Shown here: piece by piece, positions 51,611 through 59,927 of the stretch
Position numbering within the stretch: position 1 is the first letter of the stretch
Layout of the letters: every line of letters begins with the position of its first letter
Assembly (NCBI RefSeq): GCF_900187365.1
Contig: NZ_FYDG01000013.1
Span: forward strand, 1-64,000
Direction: 5' to 3'
Source of the DNA: Rhodoblastus acidophilus
Lineage (GTDB): Bacteria > Pseudomonadota > Alphaproteobacteria > Rhizobiales > Beijerinckiaceae
Length of the DNA stretch: 64,000 nucleotides
The notes under the pieces: model-generated
What the model saw: the letters and a program-made list of their open reading frames with translations, nothing else
Database searches by the model: none
What the model was told of the DNA's origin: nothing
Program-made: the position numbers and the translations under genes

Positions 51611-52561
51611 TCAGTAGCGATCGGGAACGTACATGGCCTCTGGAATGTCCTCGCGCTTGTAGCCGGGCGTGTGTTTGCGGTCGGGCAGCTCCACGTCGGC
51701 ATGAGCGATGTCGCCGTAAGGGAACTGGCTCAACAGATGGCTGATGCAGTTGAGCCGGGCGCGTTTCTTGTCATTGCCGTCGATCACCCACCAGCGCGCT
51801 TCCGGGATATGGGTGCGCTCGAACATGTCCTCCTTGGCGCGGGTGTAGTCCTCCCAGCGCACGCGCGACTGCAGGTCCATCGGCGACAGCTTCCATTGCT
51901 TGAGCGGATCGTGGATGCGCATCAGAAAGCGGAAATGCTGCTGTTCGTCGGTGATCGAGAACCAGTATTTGATCACGGTAATGCCGGAGCGCACCAGCAT
52001 GCGCTCGAATTCGGGGACGGAGCGATAGAATTCCTCGACCTCGTCCGGGGTGGCGAAGCCCATCACCCGCTCGACCCCTGCCCGATTGTACCAGGAGCGG
52101 TCGAACAAGACGAGTTCGCCGCGCGCCGGCAGATGCGGCGCATAGCGCTGGAAATACCATTGGCCCTTTTCGCGCTCGCTCGGCGCCGGCAGCGCCACAA
52201 CGCGGCAGACGCGCGGGTTGAGCCGCTGGGTGATGCGCTTGATCGCGCCGCCCTTGCCGGCGGAATCGCGGCCCTCGAACAGCACCACCGCCTTGGCGCC
52301 CGTCGCGCTGATCCAGTCCTGCAGCTTCACCAGTTCGCGCTGCAGGCGGAACAGCTCCTTGAAATAGACCGAGCGGCTCAGGCTCTTTTCGTCGGGATGG
52401 TCCGAGGCGTGGTCGAGCAGGGCGGCGAGGCGGTCGTCGTCAAGCTCCTCCTCCAGCTCCTCGTCGAAACTGTCGAGCATGTCGGCGTGGACGCGCTCGC
52501 GGAACGCGGCTTTGGGATCGGTGGGTTTCTCAGTCGGTTTCTCAGTCGGTTTCTTGGACAA
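51611..52561 (-). CDS. ppk2: polyphosphate kinase 2
   Basis: A 316-aa one-domain PPK2 enzyme that moves phosphate between polyphosphate and nucleotides. Walker A FEGRDSAGKGGAIKRI (residues 95-110), LNPRVCRVVALPAPSEREKG, Walker B-region LVLFDRSWYNRAGVERVMGF and IKYWFSITDEQQHFRF. The start as drawn is TTG and gives a repeated KPTEKPTEKPT tail encoded by 12-bp direct repeats. The first ATG is codon 28 (MLDSFDEEL), so the true start could lie between. A perfect 16-bp palindrome lies 61 nt upstream. Confidence 0.93.
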   Translation of the reverse strand: MSKKPTEKPTEKPTDPKAAFRERVHADMLDSFDEELEEELDDDRLAALLDHASDHPDEKSLSRSVYFKELFRLQRELVKLQDWISATGAKAVVLFEGRDSAGKGGAIKRITQRLNPRVCRVVALPAPSEREKGQWYFQRYAPHLPARGELVLFDRSWYNRAGVERVMGFATPDEVEEFYRSVPEFERMLVRSGITVIKYWFSITDEQQHFRFLMRIHDPLKQWKLSPMDLQSRVRWEDYTRAKEDMFERTHIPEARWWVIDGNDKKRARLNCISHLLSQFPYGDIAHADVELPDRKHTPGYKREDIPEAMYVPDRY

Positions 52562-52621
52562 GGATCGTCTTTCCGTTCCGGGCGCTGCGGGAGATCCGGC
52601 GACGATAAGGCCGTCATGTGC

Positions 52622-52637
52622 AAGTTTTATAAAACTT
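52622..52637. promoter_or_regulatory. perfect 16-bp palindrome upstream of ppk2
   Basis: AAGTTTTATAAAACTT is a perfect palindrome in the 81-nt gap between the CorA-like gene stop (52643) and the ppk2 start (52561). It is AT-rich in GC-rich DNA. It could be an operator for ppk2, or a short stem with flanking T-run that stops transcription from the CorA-like gene. Confidence 0.6.
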
Positions 52638-52642
52638 CCGGC

Positions 52643-53716
52643 TCAGAGGCGGGGAGACCCCGGCCGTTTTGGCGGCTTGCGCGTGGTTTCCTTCTTGCCG
52701 GAAGGCGCGGCGAGGCCCCAGCGCATCAGCATGACCAGCGTGCCGACCGCCGCCGCGATGCACAGCATGGTCGCATAGAGCGTGGCGTTCTCGCCCTCGG
52801 CGAACGGCAGGCCCTTGGTGTTCATGCCGAAATAGCCGGTGACGAACGTGGCGGGCAGCAGCACCGCCGTGACCAGGGTCAACACGTAGAGCCGGTCGTT
52901 GGTTTCGAGCGTCAGGATGGCGTTGATCTCTTCCTGCAGCACGCGGGCGCGATCCTGCAAGTTGCCGACGTCGCGGGTCAGAGAGGCGGCGCGCTGGCCC
53001 AGCGCCGAGGCCACCGCCGAGAAATCCTCGTCATGCTGCTCGTCGGCCTCCTCCTCCAACCGTTCGAAGGTCGAGGACAGGCCATTGACTTGCCGGGCCA
53101 GCCGGACCGCCTGCCGCCGCGCCTTGCTCAGCCCGACGCGCTGGTCGCGTCCGCGCCCGTCGATGACGATGTTTTCCTCGATCTGGTCCAGCGTGGTGGA
53201 AATGGCGCGGCACATTTTCATCGTGCAATCGCAGATGTTCGATCCGAGCATTTCCAGCAGCAGCGCGGGCGTTTCCGCCTTGGCGCCCTCCGCCAGCGCC
53301 CGCCGCGTCGTCTGCGCCGAATAAAGCGCGGCGCGCCGGGCGGTGACGATGAAGCCGCGGCCGCAGGCGAAGCGCAGGAAATCGGAATCCATCCGCGCGC
53401 CGTCGATGCCGATCTGGTGGTCGGTGATCGCGCCGGAGATGACGCCATCGGCGCGTTCGACGAACTGGTGATCGACCTCGCCGTTGAGCGCCTCGCGGGC
53501 TTCCTCGGTCAGGGCGGGCAGACGTTGCAGCAGGTCGGCGATGCGGCGGTCGACATGGTCGAGATGCGCCCAGACATAGCCTTCGCGCGCCGCCCCGAGC
53601 GTGTGCAGGTCGTCGGCCGTTCCCGCCTCGGCGCGGCCGGCGGCGTCGAAGCGGATGATCCAGACGCAGCCGGGCACGCCGGTTTCGAGAGCAGGCTTGA
53701 GACGATCGACGGACAT
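52643..53716 (-). CDS. CorA/ZntB-family divalent-cation channel
   Basis: A 357-aa protein. The cytoplasmic N-terminal funnel domain is followed by a long helix (ARRQAVRLARQVNGLSSTFE) and two C-terminal membrane helices with the channel motif VTGYFGMNTKGLPF. The GMN triplet followed by TKGLPF fits the ZntB side better than Mg2+ CorA. The start MSVDRLKPAL is chosen because GAGGAAG precedes it; MNILPRKL, 8 codons earlier, is possible. Metal specificity is not decided. Confidence 0.88.
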   Translation of the reverse strand: MSVDRLKPALETGVPGCVWIIRFDAAGRAEAGTADDLHTLGAAREGYVWAHLDHVDRRIADLLQRLPALTEEAREALNGEVDHQFVERADGVISGAITDHQIGIDGARMDSDFLRFACGRGFIVTARRAALYSAQTTRRALAEGAKAETPALLLEMLGSNICDCTMKMCRAISTTLDQIEENIVIDGRGRDQRVGLSKARRQAVRLARQVNGLSSTFERLEEEADEQHDEDFSAVASALGQRAASLTRDVGNLQDRARVLQEEINAILTLETNDRLYVLTLVTAVLLPATFVTGYFGMNTKGLPFAEGENATLYATMLCIAAAVGTLVMLMRWGLAAPSGKKETTRKPPKRPGSPRL

Positions 53717-53819
53717 GAGCTTCCTCGGCAGAATGTTCATCGCTTCTAGCCCGTCGATTTTGAAGCTTTCTTGACGTGCGCGCGTCGGATCGCCCGAAAG
53801 CGCCGGCGCGCGCACCAAA

Positions 53820-55256
53820 TTAGCGCACCAGAATGTTGCGGAACTGCCAGGGGTCGCTTTCGTCAATGTCTTCCGGGAAGAAGCCGGGACGTCCCTGCAG
53901 CGGGGTCCAGTCGGTGTAAACGCCGACGACCGGGCCGAGATAGGGCGTCTGGATTTCCAGGCAGCGCTTGTAGTCGAGTTCGTCGGCTTCGAGAATGCCG
54001 GCGTTGGGGTTCTCCAGCGCATAGACCATGCCGGCGAGCACCGCGGAGGACACCTGCATGCCCGTGGCGTTCTGGTACGGGCACAGCTTTCGGGTCTCCT
54101 CGACCGAAAGTTGCGAACCAAACCAATAGGCGCCCTTGGCGTGGCCGAACAGCAGCACGCCGAGTTCGTCGACGCCGTCCACGATCTCGTGCTCGTCGAG
54201 AATGTGGATCTTCTCCTGGCGCACGCCGCCGGCGCCGAACATTTCGTGCAGCGACAGCACGGCGTCGTCGGCGGGGTGATAGGCGTAATGGCAGGTCGGG
54301 CGATAGACCGCCTCGCCCTTGGGGCCGCGCACCGTGTAATAATCGGCGATCGAAATCGACTCGTTATGGGTCACCAGGAAGCCATATTGCGGGCCGGGCG
54401 TCGGCGTCCACGAGCGCACGCGGGTGTTGGCGCCGGGCTGCATCAGATAGATGGCGGCGCCGCAGCCGGTCTCGTGCTTGCGGCCGTTCTCCGGCATCCA
54501 TTTCTCATGCGTGCCCCAGCCGAGTTCGGCCGGCTGCAGGCCCTCGGAGACGAAGCCCTCGACCGACCAGGTGTTGACGAACACGCCGCGCGGCTTGGGG
54601 TTTTTGGCGCGCTGGGTGTCGCGTTCGGCGATATGCACGCCCTTGACGCCAAGACGCTGCGCCAGCGCGGCCCAGTCCTCGCGGGTCTTCGGCTCGGGCG
54701 CGGAATCGCCGAGGTCCTTTGCGAGATTGACCAGCGCCTGTTTGACGAACCAGGAGACCATGCCGGGATTGGCGCCGCAGGTGGAGATCGCGGTGGGGCC
54801 GCCGGGGTTTTCGCGCTTGGATTTCAGCACGGTTTCGCGCAGGGCGTAATTGGAGCGCTCCGCCGCGCCCTTGTCCTTGTCGAAATAGAAGCCGGCCCAG
54901 GGCTCGACCACCGTGTCGATGTAAAGCGCGCCGATCTCGCGGCACAGCTCCATGATGGCGAGCGAGGACGTGTCCACCGACAGGTTGACGCAAAAACCCT
55001 GGCCGCCGCCCTTGGTCAGCAGCGGGACCAGCAGGTCGCGGTAATTGTCGACGGTGACGGGTTTCTTGATGAATTCATAGCCGCGCTCATCCACCAGCTT
55101 GCGGTCGGCGTCGCTCGGATCGATCACGACAAGCCGCGACCTGTCGAATTCGAAATGGCGCTCGATCAGCGGCAGGGCGCCCTTGCCGATGGAGCCGAAG
55201 CCGATCATCACGATCGGGCCGCTGATGCGACCGTGGATGGGCGATTTGGTCATCAT
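53820..55256 (-). CDS. hss: homospermidine synthase
   Basis: A 478-aa NAD-dependent enzyme that joins two putrescines into sym-homospermidine, the polyamine common in alphaproteobacteria. Motifs: Rossmann fold IVMIGFGSIGKGALPLIERH, VNLSVDTSSLAIMELCREIG, YIDTVVEPWAGFYFDKDKG, TAISTCGANPGMVSWFVKQA and AYWFGSQLSVEETRKLCPY. Length matches the family (about 477). Monocistronic. MTKS, one codon in, may be the true start. Confidence 0.96.
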   Translation of the reverse strand: MMTKSPIHGRISGPIVMIGFGSIGKGALPLIERHFEFDRSRLVVIDPSDADRKLVDERGYEFIKKPVTVDNYRDLLVPLLTKGGGQGFCVNLSVDTSSLAIMELCREIGALYIDTVVEPWAGFYFDKDKGAAERSNYALRETVLKSKRENPGGPTAISTCGANPGMVSWFVKQALVNLAKDLGDSAPEPKTREDWAALAQRLGVKGVHIAERDTQRAKNPKPRGVFVNTWSVEGFVSEGLQPAELGWGTHEKWMPENGRKHETGCGAAIYLMQPGANTRVRSWTPTPGPQYGFLVTHNESISIADYYTVRGPKGEAVYRPTCHYAYHPADDAVLSLHEMFGAGGVRQEKIHILDEHEIVDGVDELGVLLFGHAKGAYWFGSQLSVEETRKLCPYQNATGMQVSSAVLAGMVYALENPNAGILEADELDYKRCLEIQTPYLGPVVGVYTDWTPLQGRPGFFPEDIDESDPWQFRNILVR

Positions 55257-55369
55257 TCGTCCTTTTACCGGAAGTTTGGGGGGTAATGGCGAAGGCGAGG
55301 CGCGCGGTCAAGCGACCGCATGCCGCCCTGCTCAAGCGGATTGCACAAAATTGTGACAGTTGATCGTGA

Positions 55370-55933
55370 TCAGGCCGCCTTGCGGCGCGGCGCGGCCGCG
55401 GGGGCGGGGCGGCCGGCAGGCCGCAGCACGCCGCAAGCGCCGTCCAGCGCGCCGGCGCGCAGTTCGACGCCGAGGAAGCGCGCGCGATCGACCGGGCCGG
55501 GCATGTCGAGCCCGCCCATCTTGGCGCCGCTGAAGCCGAAACGCCGATAATACGGCTCGTCGCCGACCAGAATCACTGCGTCATGGCCAAGCGCGGCGGC
55601 TTTTTCCAACGCCATGCGGATCATGCGGCCGCCCAGGCCGTTGGAGCGCAGCGCCGGCGAAATGGCGATCGGGCCAAGCAGCAGCGCGCGGGCGCCATTG
55701 CCGATGTCGATGTCCCACAGCCGCAGCGTGCCGACCAGCACATTGTCGCGCAAGGCGGTGAAAGCCAGGCCTTCGGCCGGCAGCCGGCCCTCGCGCACCC
55801 GCTCGCTGGACTTGCGGCGCCGGTTGAGCCCAAACGCCTTGTCGAGCAGGATTTCGCGCGCGAAGGCGTCGCGGGGGACTTCGTCCCGAATGAGGATTTC
55901 GGCGGCGGCTTGCGGCAGGACGGACGGATGCAT
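55370..55933 (-). CDS. GNAT-family N-acetyltransferase
   Basis: A 187-aa acetyltransferase: EGLAFTALRDNVLVGTLRLW, then LLLGPIAISPALRSNGLGGR (the acetyl-CoA pyrophosphate loop) and ILVGDEPYYRRFGFSGAKMG, the YhbS-like GDxxYYxRFGF motif. Substrate unknown. The start MHPSVLPQ follows GGAGGTCACC. The C-terminal tail is Ala/Pro/Arg-rich. Downstream lies homospermidine synthase on the same strand, 113 nt away. Confidence 0.88.
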   Translation of the reverse strand: MHPSVLPQAAAEILIRDEVPRDAFAREILLDKAFGLNRRRKSSERVREGRLPAEGLAFTALRDNVLVGTLRLWDIDIGNGARALLLGPIAISPALRSNGLGGRMIRMALEKAAALGHDAVILVGDEPYYRRFGFSGAKMGGLDMPGPVDRARFLGVELRAGALDGACGVLRPAGRPAPAAAPRRKAA

Positions 55934-56722
55934 GGTGACCTCCACAGGTCAAGAGAGGGCGCGCCAACGGCGAAGGTCAGGAACCTGCCGGCGGGAGGAG
56001 GCGTCACGCGAACTGAAAATTCAGATCACTTGCGAACGGGGCTTAAGCCCTGAATGGCGCGAGACATCGCGCGCGCGGACTTCGTCGCGACCTGTGAAGT
56101 TCGAACAGATCATGCATCGCGGCATCCCTTCGAAGGGCGCATCGTCAGCGCCACAGATCAACTTCGGAGCGGATGGCTCTGACCTGTTCCGTCCGCGCGA
56201 TGGAGACGCGCACGAAACGCTCGGTAGGAGCCATCCAGGGCTATCCTTGCGGAAAACCCGGCGCTGCGCCGTGATTGGAAAGGGAGGGGCCCGATCCGCA
56301 CGCCCGGCAAGAAAGACAAGCCTCTTCGGTACGCCGGCTTTGGAGGCCGACAGAGACGAAAAAGCCCGGTCCGTCGTTGCTTCAAGTCGCGATCTTCCGT
56401 GGAGAACGGAGTTCGCCGGTTCGCTTCCGGCCGTCGGTTTGTTTTTGGCGCGCCGCCGGCCTCTTGTCCGGTTTGACGCCAACCGACGCGCGACCACAGG
56501 CACGTGCGATTTGGGCAAGCGGATAGATGGCACAAAACGGCGGAGATGCAAGGGGAAAAACGCGGCGTTCCGCTTTTTTGTGGGCGGCTTCGCGCCTTTC
56601 GCAAGGTCGGGGGCGCAAAATATCCCGTCCCAGCGGGCGCGCCGTTGGGCGAGAACCTTGCCGAAGCCTGAAAAGGCCGCTACCAGCAAGGTCTATTTCC
56701 TGGCTGTGTCCCGAGTCGCCAA
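55934..56722. other. 789-nt stretch with no recognisable gene
   Basis: Nothing convincing is coded here. Frames on both strands are long only because stops are rare at this GC content, with no ribosome binding site or motif. One inverted repeat GGATGGCTC/GAGCCATCC (56171-56179 with 56228-56236) encloses 48 nt and could form an extended RNA stem. The promoters of the acetyltransferase and opgG must lie at the two ends. Confidence 0.5.
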
Positions 56723-58324
56723 ATGACCTTGCTTGACCGTCGTTTCGTTCTCAACGCCCTCGTCGCTTCCGGCGCCGCGGCGCTGGCGCCCCCGGTTCTG
56801 GCGGGGCCGGCTCAGGCGCGACAGGCTTTCGCCCAATCCGGGCCGCCCGACAAGAGCCAGCCGCAGCCGCCGGCGCGCTTCAATTTCGAGGACGTGCTGA
56901 AGCGCGCCAAGGAACTGGCCGCCGCGCCCTATGACGCCATGCCGCCGAAACTGCCGGAGGCCCTGGGCAAGCTCGATTTCGACTCCTACCGCGACATCCG
57001 TTTCCGGGCGGAGAAATCCCCGCTCGCCACCGGGCCGTTCCGGCTGCAATTGTTCCACCCCGGCTTCATCTATACCCGCCCGGTGGTGGTCAACACGATT
57101 CGCGACGGCATCGCCACGCCGATTCCCTATTCGGCCAACCTGTTCGACTACGGCCGCAACAAGTTCGATCACAATCTTCCGGTCAATCTCGGCTTCGCCG
57201 GCTTCCGCCTGCATTACCCGCTCAATTCGGCGCGCGGCAACGACGAGGTGGTGTCCTTCCTCGGCGCGACCTATTTCCGCTTCCTCGGCCGGGGACAGTC
57301 CTACGGCCTTTCAGCGCGCGGCCTTTCGGTCAATACTGGCGGCGACGACGAGGAATTCCCGCTGTTCCGCGAATTCTGGATCGACGTGTCCGATTCGTCG
57401 GTCGAGCGTGCGACCATTTACGCGCTGCTCGACAGCGCCTCCGTCACCGGCGCCTATCGCTTCGATCTCTATCCCGGCGCCGACAGCGTGATGGAAGTCA
57501 CGGCGGCGATCATCCCGCGCCGTCCCGACGTCAAGTTCGGGCTGGCGCCGCTGACCTCGATGTTCTTCACCGGCGAGGACAGCCCGCGCCCGCTGGAGGA
57601 ATACCGGCAGGAGCTGCACGATTCCGACGGCCTGCTGATGCACACCGGCGCCGGCGAATGGATCTGGCGTCCGCTGCGCGCGCCGCGCGTCGGCGGCATG
57701 TCCACCTTCGAGGACAAGTCGATCAAGGGGTTCGGGCTGGTGCAGCGCGACCGCAATTTCGACCATTACCAGGACATCGAGCTGGCCTATGAGGTGCGCC
57801 CGACCTATTGGGTCGAGCCGCACGGCGACTGGGGCGACGGCCGGATCGAACTGCTGGAGCTGGCCACCAAGGACGAAACGGCCGACAATATCGTCGCTTA
57901 CTGGACCTTGCAGAACCGGCCCGAAGCCGGAAAGCCGTTCTATTATTCCTACCGCATCCGCTCGCTGCTGGAGTCGCCCGATCTTTCACCCAACGGCCGG
58001 CTGCGCAATGTCTGGAAGACCGTGCCCAAGGCCTTGGGCTCGCCGGAGCAGGTGGGCGTCGGTTCGCGCCGTTTCATCCTGGATTTCGACGGTGGGGATC
58101 TCGGCTATTACCTGACCGATCCCGCGCAGGTCGAAGTGTCCGCCAACGCGTCGCGCGGCAAGATTCTGCGCACGTTCATCGCGCCCAATCCGCATATCGA
58201 GGGGTTCAGGGCGATGGTCGACGTGCAGACCGATCCGGGGACGTCGGTGGAAATCCGCGTGTTCCTGCGCGCCGGCGCGCGGGCGCTGACGGAAACGGCG
58301 TTGATCCCGTGGATCGCGGAATAG
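56723..58324 (+). CDS. periplasmic glucan biosynthesis protein (OpgG/OpgD family)
   Basis: A 533-aa exported protein with the MdoG domain: FNFEDVLKRAKELAAAPYDA, YRDIRFRAEKSPLATGPFRL, LFHPGFIYTRPVVVN, FLGATYFRFLGRGQSYGLSA and GWEWIWRPL-type block GAGEWIWRPLRAPRVGGM. The family shapes osmoregulated periplasmic glucans. The N-terminus has a twin-arginine-like motif DRRFVLNALVASGAAAL before a hydrophobic run. In E. coli OpgD uses Tat and OpgG uses Sec, so this could be the OpgD type. No opgH neighbour is present. Confidence 0.9.
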   Translation: MTLLDRRFVLNALVASGAAALAPPVLAGPAQARQAFAQSGPPDKSQPQPPARFNFEDVLKRAKELAAAPYDAMPPKLPEALGKLDFDSYRDIRFRAEKSPLATGPFRLQLFHPGFIYTRPVVVNTIRDGIATPIPYSANLFDYGRNKFDHNLPVNLGFAGFRLHYPLNSARGNDEVVSFLGATYFRFLGRGQSYGLSARGLSVNTGGDDEEFPLFREFWIDVSDSSVERATIYALLDSASVTGAYRFDLYPGADSVMEVTAAIIPRRPDVKFGLAPLTSMFFTGEDSPRPLEEYRQELHDSDGLLMHTGAGEWIWRPLRAPRVGGMSTFEDKSIKGFGLVQRDRNFDHYQDIELAYEVRPTYWVEPHGDWGDGRIELLELATKDETADNIVAYWTLQNRPEAGKPFYYSYRIRSLLESPDLSPNGRLRNVWKTVPKALGSPEQVGVGSRRFILDFDGGDLGYYLTDPAQVEVSANASRGKILRTFIAPNPHIEGFRAMVDVQTDPGTSVEIRVFLRAGARALTETALIPWIAE

Positions 58325-58358
58325 GCCGCCGGCCCAACTGAGACGGAGCGTCGGGCGC

Positions 58359-58391
58359 CCGCTTCCTTTCCCGCAAGAGGAGAAGAAGCGG
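58359..58391. terminator. possible bidirectional terminator opgG / frdD
   Basis: A 7-bp stem CCGCTTC/GAAGCGG (58359-58365 with 58385-58391, 19-nt loop) sits in the 81-nt gap between two convergent genes. Long loop and no T-run make it weak evidence. Confidence 0.4.
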
Positions 58392-58405
58392 CCTCCCGGC
58401 GCCGT

Positions 58406-58780
58406 TCAGAATCCGATCGCCAGCAGCAGCGCGATCACCGCCGCCGTCACCACGGCCGCGACGCCATAGGTACACAGTTTCAGCAGCAGCGACGGTCCCG
58501 CCTTCATATCCTTGAGGGTGAGGAACAGCCGCTCGGCGCCATGCCAGAAAAACAGCGCCACCACGACCAGAACCGCCAGCTTGCCGACAGGGTTCTGCGC
58601 AAAGGCGAGCGCATGGTCGTAGCTCAGGAAATTTTCCGGCAGCCCCACGCCCAGAGGCGCGAAAAAGCCGGTGATCAGGATCAGCCCCGGCCCGAACAAG
58701 GCGGAGAGCATCCCGCCCGCGCCGAACAGCAGCCAGAAAATGGGCGAAATACTGCGATTGTCCCGCGCCGGCCCCGTCAT
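58406..58780 (-). CDS. frdD: fumarate reductase membrane anchor subunit D
   Basis: A 124-aa, three-helix protein with the FrdD pattern of enterobacteria: PIFWLLFGAGGMLSALFGPG, then ILITGFFAPLGVGLPENFLS and YDHALAFAQNPVGKLAVLVV. With FrdC it anchors the catalytic FrdAB pair in the membrane and binds menaquinol or another low-potential quinol. The start overlaps the frdC stop (ATGA). Last gene of frdABCD. Confidence 0.92.
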   Translation of the reverse strand: MTGPARDNRSISPIFWLLFGAGGMLSALFGPGLILITGFFAPLGVGLPENFLSYDHALAFAQNPVGKLAVLVVVALFFWHGAERLFLTLKDMKAGPSLLLKLCTYGVAAVVTAAVIALLLAIGF

Positions 58781-59184
58781 CGCGCAACTCCCAGCGTGAT
58801 CAGCACCAGGGCCAGCGAGCAGGCCCCGGCGAAAATCGTGGCGACGCGCGTGATCGTCCGCTGCGCAACCGGCGCCCGGCCCAAAATCAGCTTGGGCATG
58901 GTTTTCGGCAGGATCTGGAACCATGTCTTCACATGATACAGCACCGCCGCCAGCAGGGCCGCGTGCAGCAGCAGCGAGACCGGGCTTTGCAGGAAGCGCA
59001 CATAGGCGGCCCAGCTTTCAGGCCCTTGCGAAAGGCTGTAGAGCCCCGCGAAAAGGACCGCGCCGTAGCCGGCGACGGCGAGCCCGCTCATTTCGCGCAC
59101 CGTATAGGCGCGATAGGGCGCCTTGGCCCACCAGTCCTTGGGCGCCGGACGCCGGTAGGGGCGGCTCTCGTTCATGAGGCTCAT
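58777..59184 (-). CDS. frdC: fumarate reductase membrane anchor subunit C
   Basis: A 135-aa, three-helix protein with the FrdC pattern: RPYRRPAPKDWWAKAPYRAY near the N-terminus, YSLSQGPESWAAYVRFLQSP, and LYHVKTWFQILPKTMPKLIL (with the quinone-site histidine-lysine region HxKTWF). Size matches E. coli FrdC (131). The start MSLMNES follows AGAAAGGA and overlaps the frdB stop; MNES, three codons on, is the alternative. Confidence 0.92.
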   Translation of the reverse strand: MSLMNESRPYRRPAPKDWWAKAPYRAYTVREMSGLAVAGYGAVLFAGLYSLSQGPESWAAYVRFLQSPVSLLLHAALLAAVLYHVKTWFQILPKTMPKLILGRAPVAQRTITRVATIFAGACSLALVLITLGVAR

Positions 59185-59927
59185 TCCTTTCTCAGGAAGC
59201 GCAGGAAGAAGTCGAAGGCGCTGTTGGTCTTGTTCTGATTGACGGCGTTGGCGGGGTCCACGCTTTTCGGGCAGACCTCCGAGCAGATGCCGACCGCGGT
59301 GCAGGACCACACGCCGTTTTCGCCGTGGATCGTGTCGAGACGCTTCTGCCGGCCGGCGTCGCGGGAGTCGCCGTTGTAGCGCTGCAGCAGCGCCATGGCG
59401 CCGGGGCCGATGAAATCGGGGTTCTCGCCGAATTGCGGGCAGGCGGCGTAGCACAACATGCAATTGATGCAGTCGCTGAACGATTCATAGGCCGCGAGCT
59501 GCGCCGGGGTCTGACGATACGGTCCCTGCTCGACCGTCTTCGGCTCCTTCGGCATGATATAGGGGTAGATGCTCTCGATCTTTTTCACGAAGCCGCCGAC
59601 GCTGATCACCAGGTCGCGCTCGATCGGGAAATTGTTGAGCGGCTCCACGGTGACGGGGCCGGGCGGCAGGTCGCGCAGGAAAGTGCTGCAGGCGAGCTTG
59701 GGTTCGCCATTGATCATCATGCCGCAGGAGCCGCACACGGCCATGCGGCAGGACCAGCGGAACGACAAACTGCCGTCGAGCGTGTCCTTGATGGTTTGCA
59801 GCGCCTCCAGCACCGACATGTTTTCGGCGCCGGCCACTTCGAACGTCCCGAAGGACGGCGCCGCGTCAACCCCCGGCTGGTAGCGCAGGATGCGCAGCTC
59901 GATGGTCTTTTTGGCGGGGTCAGGCAT
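59181..59927 (-). CDS. frdB: fumarate reductase iron-sulphur subunit
   Basis: A 248-aa protein carrying three clusters. The [2Fe-2S] site is SCRMAVCGSCGMM plus KLACSTF; the [4Fe-4S] and [3Fe-4S] sites are CINCMLCYAACPQFG and SCTAVGICSEVCPKSVDPAN. Near the end is the KLACS-type spacing of FrdB. It wires electrons from quinol (FrdCD) to the flavin in FrdA. It overlaps frdA by 8 nt and frdC by 4 nt. Confidence 0.94.
   Translation of the reverse strand: MPDPAKKTIELRILRYQPGVDAAPSFGTFEVAGAENMSVLEALQTIKDTLDGSLSFRWSCRMAVCGSCGMMINGEPKLACSTFLRDLPPGPVTVEPLNNFPIERDLVISVGGFVKKIESIYPYIMPKEPKTVEQGPYRQTPAQLAAYESFSDCINCMLCYAACPQFGENPDFIGPGAMALLQRYNGDSRDAGRQKRLDTIHGENGVWSCTAVGICSEVCPKSVDPANAVNQNKTNSAFDFFLRFLRKE

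Noticed and set aside
56021-56689. 222-aa minus-strand frame in the gap before opgG
   Set aside because: Arg/Ser/Pro-rich, no ribosome binding site, no motif; overlapping frames on the other strand are equally long.
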